DNA from: Planctomycetota bacterium
Lineage (GTDB): Bacteria > Planctomycetota > Planctomycetia > Pirellulales > Pirellulaceae
Direction of reading: 5' to 3'
Assembly: GCA_024274855.1 (NCBI GenBank)
Contig: JAJSAJ010000669.1
Span: 1 to 5,084, forward strand
Length of the DNA stretch: 5,084 nucleotides
The notes beneath the pieces are model-generated. The model did not search any database and was not told the origin of the DNA. It worked only from the letters and a program-made list of their open reading frames with translations. Of the stretch, positions 1 to 5,084 are shown in pieces; position 1 is the first letter of the stretch, and each line of letters starts with the position of its first letter. The position numbers and the translations under genes were made by a program.

Positions 1-65
1 CGGAAGTTGGTTAGAATGGGAGAGACTTGGCACTCCTGTCTGCGAATCGACATCCGTGGTGCGAA

Positions 66-75
66 AGGGAAAAGG
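66..75 (+). promoter_or_regulatory. Ribosome binding site region of the Tat-signal protein
   Basis: A purine-rich run (AGGGAAAAGG) lies just before two consecutive ATG codons at 80 and 83. Its AAGG end is 7 nt from the second ATG, and the AGGGA part is 9 nt from the first. It favours a start at 80/83 over the in-frame GTG at 56, which lies upstream of the purine run and would put it inside the coding sequence. Bases 1-65 hold nothing else that I can support. Confidence 0.5.
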
Positions 76-79
76 TACG

Positions 80-967
80 ATGATGGCACACATAACACGA
101 CGTGGTTTCATGCAATCGGCGATCGCGGGCGGAGTTGCGGCGGTGAGCTGCCGGTCAGCCGAGGCCATGGAAAGCGAGAGAGTCCGGAATCGTTTCTGGA
201 TCTGGACGCATTATCCGGGTGTCTATGACGGGATGTTTGGCTTGCCCCGTAATTCACGGATCACGCCGGTCGCCGCCGCTAAGTACCTGGGCACGCCGAA
301 CATCATGTTCATCCATGCAAATGGAAAACCGACCCCTCCACTCGACCGCTATGCGGCCGCTTTTCGAGATGTCAAGAACCTGCAATGGTCGATCGTCGGC
401 AGCGCCGGGAAAACGTCCGATCAGCAACGGGAGCAGGTTTTGAAGTTGGCGGCGAAGATGCCCAATATCACGGGGCTCTATATGGACGACTTCTTCAACT
501 TCGCCCGCCAGGGCAAGGAGGCGTCGATGACGGTCGATCAGGTCAAGGCAATTCGGGATCGGATGGTTGTCCGTGGTCGCCAGCTTCAACTGGGTGTTGT
601 CGTCTATGTGAAGGACAAGTTCGACCAGCGCATGCTTCCGTACCTCGAGCTGTGTGACACGATTTCGCTCTGGTTCTGGGCGTCTAAGGAACTGGACGAA
701 TTGGATGCGAGTTTCGCGAAATTACGCGAAGTCGCTCCGGGAAAGCGACTGCAGATGGGCTGCTACATGTGGGACTATGGCGCCCGGAAGCCGATGCCAT
801 TGGAGCGGATGCAGCAGCAATGCGAGCAGGGTCTGAAATGGCTGAGGGAAAAACAAATCGCCGACATGATTTTCTGCGGCGCGCACCTTTGTGACCAGGG
901 ACTGGAGGCGGTCGATTGGACGCGGCGGTGGATTGCTCGAGTTGGCAACCAGATGCTGGAAGATTAG
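80..967 (+). CDS. Tat-exported TIM-barrel-like protein of unknown function, possibly glycoside-hydrolase-like
   Basis: The protein has 295 residues from the ATG at 80; the ATG at 83 is equally possible. Residues 6-12 (TRRGFMQ) form a twin-arginine motif, followed by a small-residue hydrophobic stretch (about 13-23) and a likely AEA cleavage site at 27-29, so it is probably exported folded by the Tat system. Cys24 could instead be a poor lipobox. The rest alternates short beta strands and helices like a TIM barrel: IMFIHANGKP (75-84), WSIVGSA (103-109), GLYMDDFF (132-139), LGVVVYV (171-177), DTISLWFWAS (193-202), LQMGCYMWDY (224-233) and MIFCGAHLCD (263-272). The strand-end acids D136/D137 and D232 and the aromatics around them sit where glycoside hydrolases of this fold keep active-site residues, but I recognise no specific family and the catalytic role is inference. 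A carbohydrate-related or secreted-enzyme role would suit the secreted hydrolase downstream. The stop codon (965-967) overlaps the first two bases of an inverted-repeat element, so the native C-terminus may have been slightly altered. Confidence 0.85.
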   Translation: MMAHITRRGFMQSAIAGGVAAVSCRSAEAMESERVRNRFWIWTHYPGVYDGMFGLPRNSRITPVAAAKYLGTPNIMFIHANGKPTPPLDRYAAAFRDVKNLQWSIVGSAGKTSDQQREQVLKLAAKMPNITGLYMDDFFNFARQGKEASMTVDQVKAIRDRMVVRGRQLQLGVVVYVKDKFDQRMLPYLELCDTISLWFWASKELDELDASFAKLREVAPGKRLQMGCYMWDYGARKPMPLERMQQQCEQGLKWLREKQIADMIFCGAHLCDQGLEAVDWTRRWIARVGNQMLED

Positions 968-1088
968 GCTTTGTCTCACAACGGGAGGCGATGCTTCAGC
1001 CGAGCTGTTCTGGCCAACAAAACAAGAGGCTCAGCAGGAGCTTCGCCCTCCCGAAAACACGGCTTCTCCAGGGTTTGAGACAAAGCCT
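966..1088. repeat. 123-bp element bounded by 13-bp perfect inverted repeats (MITE-like or structured RNA)
   Basis: AGGCTTTGTCTCA at 966-978 is the exact reverse complement of TGAGACAAAGCCT at 1076-1088. Nested inside is a second inverted repeat: 982-995 pairs with 1039-1053 over 13 base pairs, with one bulged C (1046) and one T-T mismatch. The terminal repeats with no coding capacity between them resemble a miniature inverted-repeat transposable element. The left end begins inside the stop codon of the Tat-signal gene. I see no convincing target-site duplication (left flank GATT, right flank GGTT) and cannot name an IS family. A long bidirectional hairpin or small RNA is the alternative. This element fills most of the 167-bp gap between the two + strand genes. 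Confidence 0.55.
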
Positions 1089-1124
1089 GGTTCGTTACGC
1101 TCGGAGCCTTCCCCTGACATGTAC

Positions 1125-1128
1125 GAGG
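1125..1128 (+). promoter_or_regulatory. Ribosome binding site fixing the hydrolase start
   Basis: GAGG lies 6 nt before the ATG at 1135. It selects that start over the upstream in-frame ATG at 916, which lies inside the preceding gene and would add a 73-residue stretch without protein character, read through the inverted-repeat element. A signal peptide begins exactly at the ATG at 1135, which supports the choice. Confidence 0.6.
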
Positions 1129-1134
1129 CAGCCA

Positions 1135-1851
1135 ATGCTCAGGCACTTCGTGATTTCACCGGCGTTGATGTTGTTGAGCTTGCCGCTCGGTGGGGCCGCC
1201 CGTGACTTTCCCGATATCCTTACTGTTGCCCCGGACCTCAGTACACCGGTGATGGAGGCGGACCGGTCACCATCGGCGGGCCGGCGAGTCCGTATGGTTG
1301 CCGTCGGCTACGAAGGTACGACCGTTCATCACAGCCTGTATCTGCCGACGGATTGGAGGCAAGGAAGGAAGTACCCGGTGATTGTGGAGTACGCCGGCAA
1401 TGGACCGTATCGGAACAAGATAGGTGATACGTGCAGTGGTCGAGTTGAAGATTGCAACTTGGGATATGGGATCAGTGGTGGGAAGAAGTTCATCTGGGTC
1501 TGCCTGCCATTTATCAGCAAGGACCATAAGCGAAACCAGTTGCAATGGTGGGGTGATATTGATGCGACAGTCGAGTATTGCAAAGCGGTTGTCGCTCAAG
1601 TGTACAGGGACTTTGGAGGCGACCCGCGGGCCGTTTTCCTGGCCGGGTTTTCTCGCGGGGCGATCGCCTGCAATTTTATTGGTCTTCACGATGATGAAAT
1701 CGCGAGTATCTGGAGGGGATTTATCTGCCACAGCCACTATGACGGTGTAAGAAAATGGGGCTACTCCGGTAGCGACAGGGTCTCTGCCGCGGTGCGACTC
1801 AAGAGACTGGGGGACCGGCCTCAGTTCATCAGTCACGAGCGTTCTGTGTAG
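1135..1851 (+). CDS. Secreted alpha/beta hydrolase (esterase/prolyl-oligopeptidase-like), cut short by an in-frame TAG
   Basis: This frame encodes 238 residues. Residues 1-22 are a Sec signal peptide (MLRHF, then a hydrophobic core LMLLSLPLGGAA). The fold signature is an alpha/beta hydrolase: the strand PVIVEYAGNG (81-90) suits the oxyanion-hole strand and loop, a Cys100/Cys107 pair may form a disulfide, and the nucleophile elbow GFSRG (171-175) carries Ser173. HSHYDG (199-204) and RPQFISHE (228-235) follow. The latter ends at the position of the usual acid strand, with Glu235 a candidate. TAG at 1849-1851 comes three codons later, before any catalytic histidine, so the product as read lacks the last segment of the fold. 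The same frame continues at once with matching sequence (next entry). The gene is therefore a nonsense-mutated pseudogene, or the TAG is read through, or it is a sequencing error. The substrate is unknown; an ester or glycoside-linked ester is plausible for a secreted enzyme of this kind. Confidence 0.75.
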   Translation: MLRHFVISPALMLLSLPLGGAARDFPDILTVAPDLSTPVMEADRSPSAGRRVRMVAVGYEGTTVHHSLYLPTDWRQGRKYPVIVEYAGNGPYRNKIGDTCSGRVEDCNLGYGISGGKKFIWVCLPFISKDHKRNQLQWWGDIDATVEYCKAVVAQVYRDFGGDPRAVFLAGFSRGAIACNFIGLHDDEIASIWRGFICHSHYDGVRKWGYSGSDRVSAAVRLKRLGDRPQFISHERSV

Positions 1852-2079
1852 GAAACCCGCAAGTATCTGGCGACGGTGTGCCCACAAGGCAGTTTTACTT
1901 TCCAGACACTCGCTTTTGGTAATCACACGGATGTGTGGGTGCTCCGGGATACGCCGTCAAGACGCGCCGTACGCCGGTGGCTGACCGATATAGTGCGGAA
2001 CGCGTCGTCAAACGCGAAAGGCCTTCCCAGGGTCCAGGGAGGCCACCTTCCAGATCGACAGCAACGATCCACTCATTGA
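1852..2079 (+). pseudogene. In-frame C-terminal segment of the same hydrolase, beyond the TAG
   Basis: Directly after the TAG, with no shift of frame, the sequence encodes ETRKYLATVC, then FTFQTLAFGNHTDVWVLRD, then RRAVRRWLTDIV. This looks like the missing end of an alpha/beta hydrolase. The NHTD loop would supply the catalytic histidine (His264 counted from the ATG at 1135, with the TAG as position 239), and the last helix closes the fold. The frame ends at TGA 2077-2079. The final part, beyond about 2007, runs antisense to the end of the convergent permease gene and looks less protein-like, so the ancestral stop may have been nearer 2010. A GTG at 1876 could in principle restart translation, but I see no ribosome binding site and such a fragment would be too short to fold alone. 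Confidence 0.7.
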
Positions 2080-3144
2080 GCAGAGCAGCAGCGTGCCAAG
2101 AGTCCCAAGCATCAGATTGCGCGAAATGACCAGTGAGACAGTTGTCTGTTGCAACGCCAGAGTAACTGGCCATAAACACGCGACTGCCATGGTCACGCCG
2201 AGTGAGAAGACGATCAATACTTGAACGATCAGAACGAAAACAAGTTCCAGCGACGATGCTCCGAGAGCTTTCATGCAGGCGTACACAGGGAGTTTCTGGA
2301 TCGTCGAGATGTAAAGAGTGAGCGTCACCATAATGAACCCGACCAGTCCGGCAAGCACTGAAGGCATCAGGAGGACCGGACCGATTCCCGCTCTCGTTTC
2401 CCAGTATTGCGTGCATTCATCGTGAAAGTCGCGAGCTGTTAGAACGTCATGTTCGGGAATGGCTTGTTGGAGGTCAGCAACAACCTTTTGCACATTGGTG
2501 CCCTTCCTGCATCTGCACACGATATATGTTGTTTCGGATGGTGAGAGTTTCAGAAAAGCCCTTGCGTTTTCCAGATCGGTGAGCAGAAAGACTGCTCCGG
2601 TAAAAAGATGAACATCTTCGACGAACCCAACGACTTCAGCATGCCGCCCGTTCAACTCCAAACCATCCACGTGGGTCTGGCCAATTCCGGATTTGTCGCG
2701 GTCCTTCTTGCCCAATAGCACGTGACCATCGGGCCGTAGCCGCCGCCCAAGATCATGTCGGTGCGTGCGAAGATTGATTTGGATGCCGGTGTCAAACTCG
2801 ACGCCGAGGATCTGTCCACCATCTTTGCCTCCGGACTTCGGTACACGCGTTTGTACATATCCCCAAACGAGCCGTGCCGCGGCTTCAACATCCGCCGCTT
2901 CGCGAATCTTCCAATACGCCAGATCATCAATGTGGGTCCAGCCGTCAAACAAGGGTTGGCCTTTCGGCCGTATCCAGATATCCGCCTCGATAGAATCGAA
3001 GATCACTGAAATATCCTGCCGGTAGCCGTAATAGAATCCCCACTGAATCAAGACGAGGAATGTGGCAAACGTCACTCCGGCAACGGCCCCTGCGAGCTTT
3101 GCTTTCCCGTGCAGAATCAGATGGAGGGCTGTCCTGAGTAGCAT
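2008..3144 (-). CDS. FtsX/DevC-like ABC transporter permease (second permease of the operon)
   Basis: This is the membrane subunit of a MacB/DevBCA-type exporter. Counted from the ATG at 3144 it has 378 residues, close to the usual DevC size. A membrane segment at about 17-38 (AGAVAGVTFATFLVLIQWGF) is followed by a large extracytoplasmic domain (about 45-250). Three C-terminal membrane segments then form the FtsX domain: about 254-280, 301-330 and 344-365. KLPVYACMKALGAS (284-297) matches the cytoplasmic coupling segment after the second helix, and the protein ends in the family-like DPGKAFR (371-377). An in-frame TTG at 3201 would add 19 residues, but the family typically begins just before the first helix as here. 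Neither start has a clear Shine-Dalgarno sequence. It is the last gene of the operon, 75 nt after the membrane-fusion protein gene (18 nt if TTG is used), and it converges on the interrupted hydrolase. Confidence 0.9.
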   Translation of the reverse strand: MLLRTALHLILHGKAKLAGAVAGVTFATFLVLIQWGFYYGYRQDISVIFDSIEADIWIRPKGQPLFDGWTHIDDLAYWKIREAADVEAAARLVWGYVQTRVPKSGGKDGGQILGVEFDTGIQINLRTHRHDLGRRLRPDGHVLLGKKDRDKSGIGQTHVDGLELNGRHAEVVGFVEDVHLFTGAVFLLTDLENARAFLKLSPSETTYIVCRCRKGTNVQKVVADLQQAIPEHDVLTARDFHDECTQYWETRAGIGPVLLMPSVLAGLVGFIMVTLTLYISTIQKLPVYACMKALGASSLELVFVLIVQVLIVFSLGVTMAVACLWPVTLALQQTTVSLVISRNLMLGTLGTLLLCSMSGSLLSIWKVASLDPGKAFRV

Positions 3145-3219
3145 GATAAATGCGCAATTAAAAACGATAGCGTCTGGTTGCTTGTTGGCACCTGAGAACA
3201 AGTGCTTGACAGAACATGT

Positions 3220-4326
3220 TTAAGGGGGCAGGCCCTGAACTGAGTTCTCGTCATACGTCAGGAGCTTCGATGCAGTATCCGTTGTGTTTGGTGCGATGAA
3301 GGCTGTAACTCTTTGTCCTGGATACAAAGGAATTGAAGACTCGCTGATTTCACAGAGAACGCTGAGCGTGCGCGTATCCAGCCTCGCACTTGTGTCAGGG
3401 GTAAACAGCCGTTTCGGGCCGAACTGAGGGAGCACCGTCTTGATCAGTAGCGGGCCCGCATCGCCGGAAATACCGCGGACTGAAAACTGTCCCCTTTCCA
3501 ATTCCTTAAGGCGAAGGACGTCAGCTTCATCAATCTCCAGACGGATTCTCAAGCCACTTGTGTTGATAAGGCGAAGGATCGGCGTGATCTGATCGATTGA
3601 AACCGTGTCACCTTGGTGAAGGTATAACGTGGCAACAACGCCACCACACGGTGCCCGTACCGTACGGTATTCATAGTTGACCTCGGCCATTCTTGCATGT
3701 GCTTCCGCCTCGGCAACTTTGGCTCGAAATAGATCGACCTCTTCCGGCAAAGGACCACGACAGAGTGCTTCGTAGTGCTTTTTAAAGCTGCCGGCTTTCT
3801 TGCGTAGATGTTCGACCTGTTTTCTCACTTCGTCTAAACTGTCCAGACTCGTTGCGTTTTCTTCGTAAAGCTTTTCAATGCGGTCTCGACGCGACAATTC
3901 GTAGCTCAGCAGAACCGTTGTCGATTCCAGATCCAGCAGAGCCTCCTGCTTCTCCTCATTGCCGGTTCCCGCTTGGATATGTCTAAGGGCTGCCTTTGCT
4001 CGTCCCAAAACTGCATTCGCAATATCGACATCTGCTTTAATGCGTGCAGCGTCGACTACAGCCAACACTTGTCCCTGCTTGACCACCTCGCCTTCGCGGA
4101 TGCGAACGTCCGCAAGTTCGCCCGCGATCTGCGCGCACACGTCAACCTCACCGGCAATTGCCTCGACAATTCCAGTGCATACGATTCGTTCCGTACCAGG
4201 CGTCGCATGGGCCAGCGCGAACCGCCGGTCTGGAGGCGTCGACCGTATTAACATCGGTGCTAGAGAATAGGCGATACCTCCGAGAACAGACGCCGACAGC
4301 AGTGCAACTACGAGGCCTTTACGCAT
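3220..4326 (-). CDS. HlyD/DevB-like periplasmic membrane-fusion (adaptor) protein
   Basis: This is the periplasmic adaptor linking the inner-membrane ABC permease to an outer-membrane channel. From the ATG at 4326 it has 368 residues; a GTG at 4335 would add three. An N-terminal anchor (about 5-28, VVALLSASVLGGIAYSLAPML) is followed by the first lipoyl half-motif at about 60-92 (GEVDVCAQIAGELADVRIRE, then EVVKQGQVLAVVD). A charged alpha-helical hairpin, likely coiled coil, spans about 95-220 and includes GPLPEEVDLFRAKVAEAEA. The second lipoyl half is at about 221-242 (RTVRAPCGGVVATLYLHQGD), with a beta-barrel domain after it and a short C-terminal tail. The start lies inside the end of the ATPase gene (8-nt overlap), which points to translational coupling. 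It resembles DevB and HlyD/MacA families by layout; the cargo cannot be told from this protein. Confidence 0.9.
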   Translation of the reverse strand: MRKGLVVALLSASVLGGIAYSLAPMLIRSTPPDRRFALAHATPGTERIVCTGIVEAIAGEVDVCAQIAGELADVRIREGEVVKQGQVLAVVDAARIKADVDIANAVLGRAKAALRHIQAGTGNEEKQEALLDLESTTVLLSYELSRRDRIEKLYEENATSLDSLDEVRKQVEHLRKKAGSFKKHYEALCRGPLPEEVDLFRAKVAEAEAHARMAEVNYEYRTVRAPCGGVVATLYLHQGDTVSIDQITPILRLINTSGLRIRLEIDEADVLRLKELERGQFSVRGISGDAGPLLIKTVLPQFGPKRLFTPDTSARLDTRTLSVLCEISESSIPLYPGQRVTAFIAPNTTDTASKLLTYDENSVQGLPP

Positions 4327-5002
4327 GACAGACACCGTTCTGAAGTCGAAGTTGGCGGTCCGCGATACAACTTAGACGCGGATCGTGAGTGGCCAGGACA
4401 ACGGCTGGATTGTATTGGCGGACGGCTTGCCGCAGGAGTTCCATCACAACCTCCGCCGAATGTGAGTCCAGTTGTGACGTTGGTTCGTCGGCAAGAAGTA
4501 GATCCGGCTCACCTACTAGCCCTCTTGCGATTGCCACACGCTGTTTCTCACCGCCACTCAAGTCTCGCGGCAGTTTCCTGGCCTTGGACAAAATCCCCAG
4601 TCGCTCAAGCATTTCCAGGATCCGTTTCCGATCGATCGGATGCCTCCGTAACCGCAATCCCAGGGCGACATTGTCGTACACCGACAGTGCATCGACAAGG
4701 TGAAAACTCTGAAAGACAAATCCAATATGATTTCGTCGCATTTCCAGTCGCAGTCGCTCCGAAGCGCGGCTGACATCGTTCCCAGCGATTTGGACGCTTC
4801 CTCGGGTGGCACGGATCATACACCCGGCAATCTGGAGCACCGTTGTCTTGCCGGATCCCGAGGGCCCCATGATCATTGCGATTTCACCACGCTGTACGGT
4901 TAATGACAATCCCTTCAGCACGTGCAGCACGCCCGCCGGCTCGCGAAATTCCTTATGGAGTTCAGACATGCGCAAAACATCGTGACGTTGGCTGTTGGTC
5001 AT
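4319..5002 (-). CDS. ABC transporter ATPase of the MacB/LolD/DevA type
   Basis: This is the cytoplasmic nucleotide-binding subunit that drives the FtsX-type permeases. It has 227 residues, the usual size for LolD/DevA proteins. All the motifs are present: Walker A GPSGSGKT (46-53), Q-loop Gln98 in FVFQSF, signature LSGGEKQ (148-154), Walker B LLLADE (168-173) with catalytic Glu173, a D-loop SQLD (176-179), and the H-loop His206 in ATHD. The ATPase therefore appears intact. An ATG at 5074 in the same frame is rejected as the start: 5074-5003 instead encodes the end of the preceding permease in another frame. The ATG at 5002 overlaps that gene's stop as ATGA, with a GAGG 10 nt upstream. The order permease, ATPase, adaptor, permease in one tightly packed - strand operon supports an exporter role. 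Confidence 0.93.
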   Translation of the reverse strand: MTNSQRHDVLRMSELHKEFREPAGVLHVLKGLSLTVQRGEIAMIMGPSGSGKTTVLQIAGCMIRATRGSVQIAGNDVSRASERLRLEMRRNHIGFVFQSFHLVDALSVYDNVALGLRLRRHPIDRKRILEMLERLGILSKARKLPRDLSGGEKQRVAIARGLVGEPDLLLADEPTSQLDSHSAEVVMELLRQAVRQYNPAVVLATHDPRLSCIADRQLRLQNGVCHA

Positions 5003-5084
5003 GTGCGAAACGCCTCGCCCGGCTCGGTCGTAACCAGCGCATGTAGCGATAAAAGCGATCCAATCAGCGAGCATGCGAGCATGC
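4999..5084 (-). CDS. C-terminal fragment of a first FtsX/DevC-like permease (cut by window edge)
   Basis: Reading the - strand from the edge, in the frame ending at TGA 5001-4999, the sequence is MLACSLIGSLLSLHAL followed by VTTEPGEAFRT and a stop. It aligns without gaps to the last residues of the downstream permease (LLLCSMSGSLLSIWKV, then ASLDPGKAFRV), sharing C-S, GSLLS, PG and AFR. That is the last membrane helix and the terminal motif of the family. The initial Met here is probably internal, since the gene must continue beyond 5084. The stop overlaps the ATPase start (ATGA), so the two genes are in one operon and probably translationally coupled. The fragment is short (27 residues plus a partial codon), but the resemblance, position and overlap agree. 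Confidence 0.8.
   Translation of the reverse strand, partial: MLACSLIGSLLSLHALVTTEPGEAFRT

Noticed and set aside
28..43. Sigma54-like promoter (TGGCAC followed by TGC)
   Set aside because: The GG-to-GC spacing is 11 nt instead of the required 10, and the -12 element is poor.
254..589. Long open frames opposite or overlapping the main genes (for example 254-589 -, 1267-1926 -, 3959-4270 +)
   Set aside because: They are shadows of the real genes, lacking domains, signal features or ribosome binding sites.
916..1134. Upstream start of the hydrolase at the ATG at 916
   Set aside because: It would overlap the Tat-signal gene and read through the inverted-repeat element. The signal peptide and GAGG site both point to the ATG at 1135.
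2020..2044. GC-rich hairpin (GGCCTTCCC paired with GGGAGGCC) as a terminator
   Set aside because: It lies inside the permease coding sequence, has a bulge, and has no following T run on either strand.
5003..5074. N-terminal extension of the ATPase from an ATG at 5074 (MLADWIAFIATCAG and on)
   Set aside because: This stretch reads as the end of an FtsX-type permease in another frame, and the ATPase family starts at about the ATG at 5002, which overlaps the permease stop.
5067..5084. Tandem GCGAGCAT 8-mer repeat with two GCATGC palindromes
   Set aside because: There are only two copies plus 2 nt, inside coding sequence of the permease fragment and cut by the window edge; likely chance.

Overview
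The window looks like a piece of a Gram-negative-type bacterial chromosome. The permease plus membrane-fusion-protein architecture implies two membranes. The Tat-exported TIM-barrel protein next to a secreted alpha/beta hydrolase is a style common in Planctomycetota and related PVC bacteria. That placement is an inference from protein style and moderate GC, not from any marker gene.

Left half, + strand: a short leader (1-79) precedes a Tat-signal protein with a TIM-barrel-like pattern (80-967). Its stop codon overlaps the left arm of a 123-bp inverted-repeat element (966-1088), which could be a MITE-like insertion or a structured RNA/terminator element. A secreted alpha/beta hydrolase follows, starting at 1135 behind a GAGG ribosome binding site. 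Its frame is interrupted by an in-frame TAG at 1849-1851. The same frame then continues without any indel through the expected catalytic-histidine segment (NHTD) to a TGA at 2077-2079. The interruption is therefore a single nonsense codon, not a frameshift. It separates Ser173 of GFSRG from the likely catalytic His264.

Right half, - strand, read from the right edge leftwards: an operon for a MacB/DevBCA-type ABC exporter. It begins with the last 27 codons of an FtsX/DevC-like permease cut by the window edge (4999-5084). A DevA/LolD-like ATPase (4319-5002) follows with an ATGA overlap, then a HlyD/DevB-like membrane-fusion protein (3220-4326) with a short overlap, then a second, complete FtsX/DevC-like permease (2008-3144). 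The C-termini of the two permeases clearly resemble each other, which suggests a heterodimeric permease pair served by one ATPase and one adaptor. No TolC-like outer-membrane partner is in the window.

The hydrolase and the exporter operon converge, and the un-interrupted hydrolase frame would overlap the 3' end of the second permease by 72 bp. I found no tRNA, rRNA, CRISPR array or transposase gene, and no convincing sigma70 promoter.
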